The notes beneath the pieces are model-generated. The model saw nothing but the letters and a program-made list of their open reading frames with translations. It was not told where the DNA came from and made no database searches. DNA of 64,000 nucleotides, taken from positions 265,612,392 through 265,676,391 of the forward strand of contig NC_090323.1 of NCBI RefSeq assembly GCF_040869045.1. Reading direction: 5' to 3'. A program made the translations under genes and the position numbers. Position 1 is the first letter of the stretch; each line of letters begins with the position of its first letter. Source of the DNA: Eurosta solidaginis (lineage: Eukaryota; Arthropoda; Insecta; Diptera; Tephritidae). This document shows positions 24,302-38,001 of the stretch, piece by piece.

Positions 24302-27300
24302 GTACCATTATCTACAATTGAGACATTTTTTTATTTTTCATTATATCACTTCACAGTACGTGAATTGCACCCTGTACACTAATATTCAGGTTGTCATTTG
24401 CGCCTCAAAGTTTCCAGCCATAGTGTGCGTATTTAATACCCCAAAAAGCGGTATCCAGATTTTATTGATTCCGCCTAGATGCATGCAATGTATTACTGGG
24501 AGTGTAGTTTTTCAAATATTATGAGCTCAATTTAGCTACTCATAATAACAGTTATTAAACTTTTATTTTTGAAATATTAAAAGCAGTAAACGCTGACTCA
24601 GGTCGTAGGCACTTTTTTAGAAGGCTGTCTCTTAACATCCAGACATTTTCATTGTATGAACATTCCATAACAGTTTTTGTTTCATCCAAACGAAAGATTT
24701 ATTTCAATGCTATTGAACTCACTGTTTATATTATTTTCTTTGTGGTTTCGGACGAATTTCACTCCCTTTTAAGGGGTTTTCATCTGATATTATTCTTATT
24801 AAAAAAATCACTAATTTTTTACGTACGAAAAAAACAATCGAGACTTGTTACTGCATTGTGATTCTATTATTTTTCACACAACTGCATATAAACTCTTCAT
24901 AGTGCTCTTAAAATCGACTATACATTGATAGAAAATATCACAACAAAAATGCATTTGTACGCGCATGCGCGTTCATTCAACCCTCTGACGCCTTGTCAAA
25001 GCGAAATCGCCACGCTGTGTTCATTGAACTCAACATTCAGCTGTACAAAGTAAACGAAAATCACAAATACCTCCGCATGCGCCGCGCACTTCCTTTATTC
25101 ATTTATCAAAAATCGCTGCATATTACCTACAGAGGGGGTTACTACACACAATGAGCTAGTGTGGTGTGTGTGTGTGTGTGTTTGTACGTTTGTTTGTGCG
25201 CTCTTGTTTGCTTTGTCATATTTGTCCTTCCGACCGCTATACAAATGCAGCTGCATGCGTTCACAGTCCTTACACACGCACCTACATACATACATATTAA
25301 TGCCACCTATTCAAATGATCGGTTATCGTTGTGTTGAGTTCCGGTTTCCCAGTTTCCAATTCAATCGCACTATAATAAAATATCTCCAACCCTCCTGATA
25401 AAAGCAGCCCTTGCGATTGTGCTTACATTTATGTACATATATGACCGTATGTGTGTGTGTGCTAATGAAATTTATTAGCGACATTACAGCTTAACACCGC
25501 GCCTGTGATATAGCTGTCTCTAAACAACACCACGCTGCGCATGCGCGTCTCCCCGTTCGCTTAGACCCTGAGCTCATATAAAGGTGTGTTACAAGCTGAA
25601 GCATAACTGTGAGCTTGTGTTTGTGTGTTTCAAATCAAATTTTAATATTTGTCCATCTGTGCCGTTTTATATAGGCGTACTAAATATGTCCGTATAAAAT
25701 GTAAAGGACCTCAAATTTTACATGGAATTTATTCATGATTTGTGATAAAATTATTTGATATGGTAATTTGGGAGAAAAGTGGACAGCTGGGCCTAATGGT
25801 TACCAGAGCAATGGTATTTGGAACTTAAATTAATATGTATGAATATAAATATGTAGATACTTAGATATGAAACAGCGAAGTACCAAATTTATTAAGAGTT
25901 CTTTGTTAAACTATTTAAAACACCAGCTTTTGTTTTGAAAAAGTCCAATTTTCAAAAACCATTGGACTGAGCCATATGTTGCACCATACTGCCCGCTGCC
26001 TTGCCATCAACGCTATAGTTAGTGCTGTAAAGGATCAGACAAGAAAGGCAATCCATTCGATTCCATCTAGACCAAAAGTTTCATACCTAATTCTCATATT
26101 GCAGTGCGATCCCCCATCACCTATCGGGAGCATCAAGCGAGATCAAGCCCTCCCTCACCTGTCACTCCCAACTCAAAGTAGGTTTGCGTATGTGTGCAGA
26201 CTTGTGCGGGATATAAATCGAAGCTCTATAAATCCTAGCTCTACTAGGCCGGCAACCGCGGGAACCATTTGCTTGCCCTCTTTGCGGCGGTGGATTTTCG
26301 TCGCCTCTAACGACATGCATGCCTTGGCTGAGGAATACTCTAAGTCTCTGTCGGGACTTGTTGTAGGTTTTTCCCTTCCTCCGCTACCAAATACCGAGGC
26401 CGCGAAGCCTTTGTGTTCATAATTATACCTCCTTCGATACAAGCCGCTGGCATTATATTCGGGAGATTTTTTCTCTCGAATACTCTATGGCACACCCATT
26501 GTCTTACGGCACCATCCATGATGATGTAATGAAAGGTCTATTTGGCGAAGTTACTTTTTGTTCGTCGATAAGGGGTTTTACTTTTTAATTGCCTGCCGAT
26601 ATGTTGAAACTTCTAGTCTGTAGATTTTAGTTGACTCTTACGACAGAGTTGCCTTACCTCGGGCGCAATATAAGCCGACTAACTCACTGACTTCCAGCTT
26701 TCGATGTAGTTGCTACGGCTATGGACTTAGATCCCGTTCTCCTTTTAAAAGCAAGCGTCTCGCTTTCATCCGAAGCCCCTTCTTCCTTATACGGTTGAAG
26801 TGTCGAGGGTTTTTCAGGGCAAAGTTCTTGTCAGTAAGCTGCCTTCTACCTGTTTTAACTACGGCTCCCAAATGTTGGGCAATTTTTAACGCTGCAGGTA
26901 GTGTGAAAGGGTATTCTTACTATATCTGTTTTCATTCTTTTTCTTGGTTCGGACTTACCTGCCACTCTCTCACGGAGCTCGTTGACTTTCTGCTTCCTTC
27001 GTTCCCACGCCTAAATCATGTATCGTAGCGATATGATATTTTCTTGTTTGCGCCACTACTCTCATTGTTTCCGCCTCCTTATACTCCTTATAAACTTCTG
27101 GTTCATTAGTCTTAATCGTACGACAACCAACCCGACGACAATGGGTTTAGCGTCCCATTATTTAGTATGGGGAAGAAGAACTGCCCTCCACAGTAGCGCC
27201 GCTTGGTAAGGCCATCGTACTCCCCATAAAAGCTTAGTATCCACCCGCTCCAACAGGCAGGTTCTTATTACCCCTGGGTTAGGGAGTTGGCGGTTCTTAC

Positions 27301-29180
27301 TCAGTAGTCCCGCTAGGCACTGCTTTGTCTTGTCTTAGAAAGCTCAGGTGCAAGCAACCACGCTATTTCGTCACCTACTCGTGCGCTATCGAGTAGAGGT
27401 GAGCCGTTGGTCCAACGCCGGCTTGCCTGCCCTAGCAACCCTTTCAAATATGAAAACTGAAGAAAGCTTCCCAGAATGCTGCGAAAATATGAAGAATGGG
27501 GATTAGAAAATTTTCAAAACTGATAGTTTCTAGTTAATTTTATAAATATTTGTACAGAAGTGGCAATATGGATATCTGAATAGATATATGAAGAATTTTC
27601 ATCCTGGATATGAAAGGTGGAGGTTAGGTATAAGTCGGTAGCTCTTAAGTGAGGAAAGCAGTCTCGCACTTTCAGAACCGTGTTCAACCAGTTACTTCCT
27701 AATAAGTCTTCAATAAACCACTTGCTTTCCCACGAAAACTTAACTAGGAGCGAAACATCCACCTTTCTCACCGCCACTCGATTTTTAGACAGAAATCTGA
27801 ATTGTCTTGGTTGCAGTACTGGGCAACAGCAGAGACCATTATGCATCGATTCCTCTTAATCCTCAACCTGACAGCCTCTGGTATAAGTCATCGTCGAGGC
27901 AAAATAAGGGTGACTTGGGATGATGATCGTGAAAAGGAAGATTCTTTCCGTGTTTAACGATTTTATTCATTTTCCCCTCGTGTATATCCATTTAGAAACC
28001 TTTCGTGTCCATTTCCTTCAAAAATTCTTTCTTTTCAAAGCTGCTGTGCCCAGGGACGTTGAGATACATTTTGGGCGCCACCAAGCCTTCAAAACTCCGT
28101 AAGGCATCTGATTTTGAGTTCAAGAGGAAGCTTGTGGCATTTTCTAAATAAAAGGTGATAAGCTGTGAAGATTCCTAAATATCTACATATAGCAGCTCAT
28201 GCATCTATGTGTCATTAACCTACCCTAACCTTTGGAAAAATTCAATCCTACTACTAAACTAATCTAGCTTTAAATCCAATAATAAAATAAATTGTAAATG
28301 AGGTTCCTTTTTCGCAGCTGTGACCTCACAAAATAAACGAAGGTTAGAGTTTTTTCTAAAGCAAAGAAAAAACCTCCTCCCAAACGTGCAAACTTTATGC
28401 CCGAGCATATCAACTTAGGCACCGTAACCTTCATTCATTTGTTTTATTATCATCACAAAAAAAAAAAAAAAAACAGGGGCTGCATAGCCAATCGTATCGA
28501 ACCCTCACAAATCATATTCGAAATCACATTTGCCGTTCCGTCGAGCATAGAAATTGTCGAATCTTGAAACGCCTCATAAAATCAGCATAAAGAACCGCAC
28601 GACAACGAGTGCACCTCGTAGACAAACTCTCCCTCTGGAGCTCCCAATAAAGCTGTATGGGGTTTGTGGCTTTGTCTTACTCACAGCAGTGATCTAAATG
28701 CATTTGTGCATATTCACATTTTTTTATTTTTCCACTTATGGAGTTATTCATATGGAAGATGAAGAAGAAACAAAAAATTGGAAAAGTGAAAGCAACTCCC
28801 GTTATTTGATAAGAAAATTATTAAATGCATTTTGTATGTTTGTTGAAACATATGTACGCATATAAATATTAAATTTATGACCGTCTCTGTGTTAACGCCT
28901 ATTTGCGTCTGTGTGAGTGTGCGTGTGTGTGATCTACTTATAAATGTTAAAATATCTGTGCACTTGAATGCCCGCCGTCAGGATAATGAAAGCAAGCCAA
29001 GGAAAAAAAATATAAAATCGTTAATAAAATGTATTTTTATAGGCACGATTTTGTTTGTACAGTACTAACTCGATAGAACGAACACTGTTTTGAGTGCGTA
29101 GTAACTGAGTCATTTGAAAAAAATTATTGCAAAATGAAGAAAGCCTTAATAGAAACTGGAAAGCAAGATTTATTCGTTTT
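24302..29180. other. Unassigned DNA between LTR copies
   Basis: No gene is supported. A frame of 148 codons at 25976-26422 overlaps another on the minus strand and matches nothing I recognise. The segment 25970-27450 is less AT-rich than its neighbours and may be an old retroelement. Microsatellites occur at 25165-25181 and an A run at 28457-28473. Confidence 0.3.
25165..25181. repeat. (TG)n microsatellite
   Basis: Uninterrupted TG units preceded by a related GTGTGG start. Confidence 0.85.
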
Positions 29181-29676
29181 TTGCTTCTGCTAACGTTCGA
29201 ATCGCTAAGCTGTCGAATAAATTTCTCCAATATTCAGTGTTGCAAACTGGTCTTTATTTAGATTTCTTTGGGAGTAATTCACAATTATACTTCACAACTA
29301 ATAGCGTGTTTAAATCAAACTATTACTGATTCCTCAGCTTGCGATGCTTTTATACTCTCGGTTTTTATTTCACACATTTCTCCTAAGGCCCAGTCATTTT
29401 GTTTTGAAAATTTGTTCGAGAACAGTTGTATCTAATGCTTGGTTACCACCTATACACATGTATATTTGTAGTTTATGCTTTTTTAATAGCCATATGCATG
29501 TGTATGTGTGAGTAACAACTCTTACTACTTATGTGTATGTGAGATATTCTTCGTCGCCTTCTATGTATGTGTGTAAATGATGATTGATGTGTTCATGTAC
29601 ACAAGTGTGGCTTGCTTTAATGTTTTTGTTGTTGTGATTATTTACTAACAGCATAGTGATGCTAATATTCGCCACA
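29181..29676 (-). mobile_element. Solo LTR (copy 3), truncated at its 3' end
   Basis: On the minus strand it starts TGTGGCGAATATTAGCATC and includes AATAAAGACCAGTTTGC and TGAATATTGGAG. It loses the terminal AATTCGTTACA and breaks off after a CGAATAAA word. It is closer in sequence to copy 2 than to copy 1 over most of its length and is diverged in the middle by indels. Confidence 0.65.
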
Positions 29677-31379
29677 CTATTTATTTCTACGAAGTATTTG
29701 ACTTCATTTGATTGACAATTCTGAAAAACGAAACAATAACAAAAAAGCTAAGAGTCATTAAACCAGCCTCTATTAATGGCAGATGAGGAGTTGTCGATAG
29801 ATTTTAAGATTTGAAGTACCCGGCAGGACGCGGTCAAATAAATATTTAGTAACTCCTTAGAAAATGTGAGCTTAAGACGATGCTGTCATTATTTACTCAG
29901 ATATTACCAAAGGTGGAAACACGGGAGATTTTTATTTACGATATGCCATCAAAAATCTCAGCACAGGCATCGACAGGAATTGAATCCAGATGGCAGCACA
30001 AAAGACACAACTGCAGGATAATTTGAAGGCCGAGGTCCCCCGCGGGTTAGGTGGCTTAGAATATAACCGAGGTAAACATGACTGTCATTAAAGACTACCG
30101 AAATCCACATACCTAGAAGGTTCGGCATGATAACATCAGATCGTTCCCGAGATGGTAGGATCAATATCCAGCAAAGAACCATCATCAGCGTTAATACTCC
30201 TCAAAACTCTATAAGAAAGGCTGAGGTGGATGGATTGAAAGGTTGTATTCCGGAGTTGCAACTAAATCGCTTCAACCAGTTATAAGCAGGCAAAATCCCA
30301 TCTTTTGACAGTGCTGTCTCTTTTCAAACCTCTAAGCTAGAGATAGAGAAGACCGCAACAGTGCATAACTGAAATACTGCAGATAAAGATGTGGCATTAT
30401 TAGCAGAATTGAAAGGTGTCTCAAAGAACCTTTCGGATAAAAGTCGGAACAGCTGTGAAACATTTTTTGGCGCAGTAAAAATAGTTTACGAAAGCGAACA
30501 TTGGACACAGTAATACCAAAAAGGGCGAACCACTTCCACAACTCTAATTAAAAGCTGTGTAAACTCATGGTCAGCAAAGGTTGGATCATCTAGCAAAAGC
30601 GGACGGTATCGGGCACTATACTGAAAGTGTACAAATTTAGAGCTCAATAAGTGGAATACTAGATGTTGAAACGAAGCAAGCTACTTACGCAAATCGTAAA
30701 AAGACATTTCATGAAACGGTTTCTAAAAGGAGGTTACTTTAATCGTATGCAGGCCTGCCAATAAATGTAGAACAGACCTGCCAGAACGAAGGAACAAAAC
30801 GAGGTTGACACGAGCTAGAATGCATCGTAAATGGGAAAAGGCGATTAAATGTTTCGTCTTCGGAATATTGGTTCATCTAGAGCATTATTATGATACTGGT
30901 TACCTCGACGCTGTCGCTTTTTAATGAAATTCCTAAGCTTTCCGGAAGGACAATAATAACGTCATATTTAGAGTTAGTCTGTTCGCTGTCTGTTCCCTAT
31001 CATCCCTGCAATATCGGAATATTCCAACCATTACAAGATTACGACAATCTGACCAGCCACACTATGTGTGTTTTTCGTCGCACCTGGCAAAGCCGGTGCT
31101 TACATATATGCAAGGAAGTTGGAAATTTCGAGTGAAATTACCGATCTTTAGATAATGATAGTGTATCCTTTCTACCCGATGTCACTTTGAATTTGAGTTC
31201 TTTGTATACAGATTTAGCAGCTGGGACCCTAGCTATATCAAATTCCATGGTACGAGATGAGGGCGGCAGCATAAAATGGAAAGTACGGGGTGATCATAAC
31301 TATTAAATTAGTCATACGGAAGTCAAACGAAGAGTTCTGATTTTAAATGTTAGAACAACGACAGCAGGCGATATTTCCT
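29677..31379. other. Unassigned DNA
   Basis: Less AT-rich than average, with decayed frames on both strands, consistent with an old retroelement body. No motif is good enough to name it. Confidence 0.3.
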
Positions 31380-32011
31380 TGTTGTTGTTGTAGTAGTGCT
31401 TCGCCCCTTCCAATAGGTGCGACCGATCACAAATATTTATCAATATCCTCAAACGGGAGTCCAAGGAAACTTGCTGCTTCAACAAGGGTGGACCATAATG
31501 AGAGGGGTGTTAGAGGCGTTGGTTCCACAATACAGTTAAAGAGATGGTTGGTGTCATGTGGGGACATATTACAAGCAGGACATATGTTTTGTATGTCGGG
31601 GTTGATTCTGGATAGGTAAGAGTTTAACCTGTTACAGTATCCAGATCGAAGTTGAGCTAGAGTGACTCGCGTTTCCCTAGGGAGAGTGCGTTCCACTTCT
31701 GCTAGTTTATGGTATTGTTCTTTGAGTACAGGCGGCCCGTAGACAATTCCTGGCATAAGGTTCGACGCCCTCATATTGCTTACGGAGATGACTCCTTAAG
31801 CCCCTAGGCGGTGTTGGCTCATAAATCAGATGTCTGTTGGGATGAACAGGTTTCGTTTCATTTCTCTACCTAATGGGAGTATTCTCGCCTCATTATGTAG
31901 ATAGTGTTCTGGGGACATAAGAAGACAACCCGTGGCGGTTCTGAGGGTGGTATTTTGGTACCTTGGGCAACCCAGGTTGGATATCTTGGATGTGAATAGA
32001 TTGAATGGCAT
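31380..32011 (-). pseudogene. Jockey-like non-LTR retrotransposon, 3' fragment
   Basis: Two minus-strand frames read as consecutive parts of a jockey-type ORF2 C-terminus. The first (31826-32011) contains NTTLRTATGCLLMSPEHYLH then NEARILPL. The second (31427-31774) contains LAQLRSGYCNRLNSYLSRIN and ICPACN...HDTNHLFNC, the C-terminal cysteine-histidine motif. They are in different frames and separated by a frameshift, so the copy is dead. The fragment is 5' truncated and its 3' end runs into CTACAACAACAACAA on the minus strand, a (CAA)n tail typical of such elements in flies (family knowledge). Intact relatives encode endonuclease and reverse transcriptase for target-primed insertion. Confidence 0.8.
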
Positions 32012-34030
32012 TCCTCTGTCCTGGCAAATATGTTCGTGTTCCCACGGAATTTAAAAGCGGATTGCAGGCTTACATTGAAAGCCTTTGGCAACTGCAAATT
32101 GCTAAAGTGTGCCCCTAAAATATGCTTCAATGATCGGCAAAGAGATCTTCTGGTGCAAATTATGTGTAAAGAGAGTGACAGCAAACCTGTGTGCCAATTG
32201 TTTGTGTATGTTTTTATCGCAGTGAAACAAAGAACACGTAGAGATATGAGAGACAACTCTTTACTTGTGTACTATCGTTTTAAATCTACCATATATTAGA
32301 AATAGATGCAATCCATATTTGCGGGAGGTCTTGGTATTAGCATACATCTTTTGTTATTTTTGTTCTTTGATCATTAAGGCTAGGTTATATTAAGCTTTTT
32401 GATCAAGGTCGTCTTATTGAAGTTACCCTGTACTATAATTACGCTCACACACACACGAGGTTCTAAAAAAAAGATTGAAAGAAACAAAAAAAAAAAATAG
32501 GGAAAAATATAAAAATTAAAAAGGAATCTCATTCAGTCGGGTGTCACGGAGCACTTCGGGCACGCGACCAGCCAGCCCCTTATGCCTCTAGCGAAAGCAT
32601 TCAACGTGCTCGATTTATGCTTGTTACCACCTTTCGCACTGCTTGCCCTCCCCTCCGAAGAACGACCTAGCTTCGCAATTGCCTTAGTAGACGAAAGGTG
32701 TGGTGTCGTTTTTGTCACAATTGTTGCCGATGCCGCTTTTGCCGATGTTGTTCAGGTTGTTGTTGCTGCTGCTATGTTTACCGTTGATGGTGGTGATTAC
32801 TTGTTTGTTCCCTTTTTGTTGCCATTGTTGTTGTCCTGATAATGGTGGTGGCAGTTCGTTGCCGTGCAATACTAGCGGTGTTACACGGTGACTCTGGTTT
32901 ACAGCGGCAACACAGAAATAGCGACAGCCGTAGGCAATTTTCGACAAAAACCTTTCTGCACAATGGCATGTGTGGCGTGTGCAGTTTGGTGTACGGTCTT
33001 GGCATCCTTCGTTGCTCGAACATGCAGGCAGACAGGAGGAAATCACAATAATAAATAAATTCTGCCAGGTGCATTTTTCAACAAACTGGTGGAGGTTTTT
33101 TTTGGTCTTGGCTTTGCTTCTTCCATTCATACAGTGCGAGTATCTAAAGTTCAACTGTGCTCGCTTGCGCTTCGTTGCGTTTAACGCTACCAGTCGCATG
33201 CCATATGTGGACTTGATGTTCGTAGCTCGAGCATAGCGATTTTTGGTTCTGATTGATGGTTTATGGTGTAGTAGTCGCGTAGTAAAGCTGATCCTGCTCG
33301 CTGGCTTTTCAGCCTTTTTGGTTGCCTGCTCGACTGCTTGTCTGCCCGTTTGTATGTTTGTCGAGTTGGCAAGTACATTTTGTTATTATTGTAGTTAAGT
33401 GCGAATGTTTAAAAATGTAGGGGAGCACAGTGGTTGCGAAATTCGTTCAGGTCGTGCACTTGGTGAGCGTTATGTGCCTGGAAACAATGCAATCGGGGTG
33501 GCTGTGGACTGTGTACTTTGTTGGGTTATGGCGGATTTGGCATGTGCAGTTAAAGGTTTTTAAAGCAATTTTTTTCAGATACCTCGCGTCTTGCTTACGA
33601 ATGTATTCTCACTTTCTGTTGTTTTAGAAAGGTTTAATTCCAATTGGAAAACAACAAAAACAAACAAGAACGCACACTCACCCAGAGCATAGTAATTAAT
33701 GCAGCAGCAGGCAGGGGGTGTGAAAATTTTGTTAAATCATTTTCATTATAAAAAAAAAATTCGCTAGCAAAGATCCTGTCAAAGATTTTTTTTTCCGATG
33801 ATATGCCTGTCTTTCATTCTTACCGCTTAGCGTCATTGTTGCGACTACGACTGTGTGTTGCACTATTGCTATTGTTGTTGTAGTAATTGTATCCCAGTTA
33901 GCGGAAAGCACATTGAAACGCTCCACTATAAGTATATTTATACTGACTGCTCTTAATCGTGCATTTATGGAGCTTTTTCTTCTTTTAAATCGTGAGTAGA
34001 AGAAACGAGGCCTCACTCTGAGTTTAGAAA
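32012..34030. other. Unassigned DNA with a possible low-complexity exon at 32533-33199
   Basis: The interval 32530-33240 is less AT-rich than its surroundings. A minus-strand frame (32684-33199, 171 codons) contains Q- and N/S-rich runs (SGQQQWQQKGNKQ, SSSNNNLNN) of the kind common in fly neural and regulatory proteins. Two other frames are also open across much of it, and CAA/CAG-type triplet runs alone would give this. I see no domain and no confirmed splice sites. It could be an exon, a UTR or plain low-complexity DNA. Confidence 0.25.
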
Positions 34031-34039
34031 TTTGGAGCT

Positions 34040-35470
34040 GGTGTCTGATTTTGAAAAATCTCCGATAGGTTTTTAGAGAACAATTTGAGTTATTCGAATT
34101 TTCTTCTGCTATTTGCTTCGCGAGTTTAGTTTAATATTTGTTTAACCTACTTTCTTATATATTAAACTCCTTTTTGAATCATATAGTATCCGTTTTTTTA
34201 GATATCTTTAACTGTATCTCCGTGAATTTTGATGGTAAATTTTTCTTCTATTATTTCTTGAGTCATATAATAATCAGTTTTCGCTCGGTTTCTTCTCTTT
34301 CTCTGTTGGCTTTCTGTTATATTAGCCAATTTTACTCAGTTTTAATGCATTTAGAGTAGTTTTTGATTGTAATATTATTTTCCAGAGCTGTTGAAGTTAA
34401 ATAATTTGTAAGAGCCAATTGAAAAGATTATGAGTCAGTTTTCACGCATCCGCCATAATTTTTTTTCCGTTTTAGCTTTATATTTTTATTTTAATAATTT
34501 CTATAGCGCACAGAATACCGCTTGTTAAATAATGTTTGAAGGCATATTGAAATTTTTTGTTGTACTTTTTAAACTGGAATAATATTGCATGTCAACACAA
34601 AAACGTTTTAATGCTCAAGTCATTTTAATTGGAGAGTTTTGAAGTTTTCAAATCTGTATGAGCACAGCTTTGAGCTTCTATTGCTTTTTGGAAGGCACAT
34701 AAAATATATTTGGTGTCGCATTTGAGTAATTTGGTTTAACTTTTGTATTTTTTTAAAGTCTTTTAAAAGTTATTTGGAATTATTTTTCTTTTTTAGTGAT
34801 GATATTATTATCTTTTTGGAAATTTGAAAAATTTCTCATTTCATTCCCCAAACTGTAGAACTTTTAAATTTTTTGGAGAAATGTTCCCTTGTTGATGGTT
34901 TCTTAAATTTGACAACAGCAATTATTGTATTCTTTTAGTTGAGTTTGTAAACAGTTTTCTCTGCCGCTATAAGAAAATTTGCTATTCTAATCAATGAGTA
35001 TTTCTTAGAGTCATATTTGAGCCATTTTTTTTTAAGTATTTAAAATCTGATTTATAGTTTTTTTGAACAAGATCTTTTAATTCTTATGTCTTAAGTTTGT
35101 AAGAAAACTCTTATAATAGTCTTTTTCTCTTACTCATATGGTGAATTTATGATGCCTTTTTGTATCGCATATGCCGCCTCTTCAAAATGTGTGTAGACGT
35201 GTGATTGAGTCACATAGTTTTAATAGCAGAATTGCTTTGAAATGTTTTTGAATTTTATTTATTTATATTTAAGTAGTTTTTTATTCAAGCATGTTGTACA
35301 GTATTCATTAGAGTATTTTGTGATTTATATTGGAATATACTCTGAACTCATTTTTGCCTCCTATTTTAACTGATTTGGTAAAATACATTTTAAGTAATTT
35401 TGAAACCATATAAGCTTTTTTATTAAAAGTCTTCTTTTATAACTTATTTGTTATTTTTGATATTTCGATG
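34040..35470. other. T-skewed AT-rich stretch without genes
   Basis: The plus strand has far more T than A over 1.4 kb, with many TTTTT runs. No reading frame of interest. The skew is opposite in sign to that downstream of the zinc-finger gene. I see no repeat family. Confidence 0.6.
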
Positions 35471-35662
35471 TTTGAGACTTTTATACAGGAAAAATACTCA
35501 AGCTCGAAAGCGGAATTCTTTTGGTATTGTTTTTTTGATATCAGAAAAACAAGTTTTTTCGTTAGTGAAATCAAATACCAAAAAAAATATATAGTTGTCC
35601 TCTTTGGTGAAATGACGTTAAAGAGTATTGAAAGACAAATGAAAAAAAAAAATATATATATA

Positions 35663-35934
35663 TTGGTTTTATGTGTACCGGCTCGAGGTCAATATATTTA
35701 ATAATAAAAACACCAGTTTTTATTTTTCATTCCGATATATTTCGCTTACACGTCGGTAGTCTTCAAGGGAATTTTGAGCTAAACGTCCGTTCGTGTTGGC
35801 GTGGAGTTTTGTACTTAGTACAAAATTCAAAATTCCCTTGAAGACGTGTAACCGAAATATATCGGAAAGAAAAATAAAAGCTGGTGTTTTTATTATTAAA
35901 TATATTGACCTCGAGCCGGTACACATAAAACCAA
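35663..35934. mobile_element. Foldback/MITE-like inverted repeat
   Basis: Left arm 35663-35777 (TTGGTTTTATGTGTACCGGC onward) and right arm 35827-35934 are imperfect reverse complements over about 110 bp with a loop of about 49 bp. The arms share CTCGAGGTCAATATATT, CCGATATATTTCG and CTTCAAGGGAATTTTGA. No coding capacity. The family is not recognised. Confidence 0.85.
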
Positions 35935-36103
35935 CATCTTTAAATAAAAAGGTGCCAAAAATAATATTAGAAAAAAAAAATTTATTAATGTTTTTTGATG
36001 AAAAAACTTTATTGTGCAGCGTTGATTTAATGGCTTCCTAAGTAACTTATTGAGTAATATTTGGATCATTTCGTTTTAAATGCATATTTATCGTTTAATA
36101 TAT

Positions 36104-37911
36104 TTTTATACTCAGTTGAGCAGAGCTCACAGAGTATATTAACTTTGATTGGATAACGGTTCGTTGTACAGGTATAAAGGAATCGAGATAGACATAGACT
36201 TCCATATATCAAAATCATCAGTTTCGAAAAAAAATTTGATTGAGCCATGTCCGTCCGTCCGCCCGTCTGTCAGTTAACACGATAACTTGAGAAAATTTTG
36301 AGGTATCTTGATGAAATTTGGTATGTAGGTTCCTGGGCACTCATCTCAGATCGCTATTTAAAATGAACGATATCGGACAATAACCACGCCCACTTTTTCG
36401 ATATAGAAAATTTCGAAAAACCGAAAAAGTGCGATAATTCATTACCAAAGACGGATGAAGCGATGAAACTTGGTAGGTGAGTTGAACTTATGACGCAGAA
36501 TAGAATATGAGTAAAATTTGGGACAGTGGGCGTGGCACCGCCCACTTTTAAAATAAGGTAATTTAAAAGTTTTGCAAGCAGTAATTTGGCAGACGTTGAA
36601 GATATTATAATGAAGTTTGGCAGGAACGTTACTCCTATTACTATATGTATGCCTGATAAAAATTAGCAAAATCGGAGAACGACTACGCCCACTTTAAAAA
36701 AAAAAAATTTTTTAAATTCAAATTTTAACAAAAAATTTAATATCTTTACAGTATATAAGTAAATTATGTCAAGATTCAACTCCAGTAATGATATGGTGCA
36801 ACAAAATACAAAAATAAAAGAAAATTTCAAAATGGGCGTGGCTCTGCCCTTTTTCATTTAATTTGTCTAGGATACTTTTAATGCCATAAGTCGAACAAAA
36901 ATTTACCAATCTTTGTGAAATTTGGTAGGAGCTTAGATTCTAGGACGATAACTGTTTTCTGTGAAAAAGGGCGAAATCGGTTGAAGCCACACCCATTTTT
37001 TAAACACAGTCGGCCGTCTGTCCATCCGCTCGGCCGTTAGCACGATAACTTGAGCAAAAATCGATAAATCTTTACTAAACTCAGTTCACGAATTTATCTG
37101 AACTCACTTTGTATTGGTGTAAAAAATGACCGAAATCCGACTATGACCACGCCCACTTTTTCGATATACGAAAAATGAAAAAAATGCCATAATTCTATAC
37201 CAAATACGGAAAAAGGGATGAAACATGGTAATTGGATTAGTTTATGACGCAAAATATAACTTTAGAAAAAACCTTTGTAAAATGGGTGTGACACTTACCA
37301 TATTAAGTAGAAAAAAATTAAAAAGTTCTGCAGGGCGAAATCAAAAGCCCTTGGAATCTTGGCAGGATTACTGTTCGCGGTATTTCATATATAAATAAAT
37401 TAGCGGTACCCGACAGATGATGTTCTGGGTCACCCTGGTCCACATTTTGGTCAATATCTCGAAAATGCCTTCACATATACAACTACCACTACTCACTTTT
37501 AAAATATTCATTAACACCATTCATTTGATACCCATATAGTACAAACTGGAGTCACCCCTGGTCCACTTTTATGGCGATATCTCGAATAGGCGTCCACCTA
37601 TAGAACTAAGGCCGAAGCCCTTTTAAAATACTCATTGACACCTTTCATTTGATACCCATATCTTACAAACAAATTCTAGAGTCACCCCTGGTCCACCTTT
37701 ATGGCGATATCCCTAAATGGCGTCCACCCATAGAACTATGGCCTACTCCTTCTTAAAATACTCTTTAATACCTTCCATTTGATACCCATGTTATAGAAAC
37801 ACATTCCAGGGTTACCCTAGGTTCATTTTGCTAAATGGTGATTTTCCCTTATTTTGTCTCCATAGCTCTCAGCTGAGTATGTAATGTTCGGTTACACACT
37901 TCCTTACTTGT
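36104..37911 (-). mobile_element. Dispersed element, copy B
   Basis: The reverse complement of copies A and C from end to end. On plus it begins with the reversed 3' end (ACTCAGTTGAGCAGAGCTC) and finishes with the reversed 5' end (CTTCCTTACTTGTT at 37898-37911). It contains three or four of the ~130-bp units (37440-37850) and the GTGGGCGTGG series. About 1.8 kb, shorter than A because it has fewer tandem units. Confidence 0.85.
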
Positions 37912-38001
37912 TCACTTTTGTTTTCCTCTTTACAAATTTTTTCTTTTATCCATTCCTATTAATACCTTTTGTCTAATTTAATGGCCCCTTAAATAGTTTG
38001 T

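Noticed and set aside
35663..35934. microRNA precursor hairpin
   Set aside because: The arms are over 100 bp each, far longer than a fly pre-miRNA, and the ends look like a transposon foldback.
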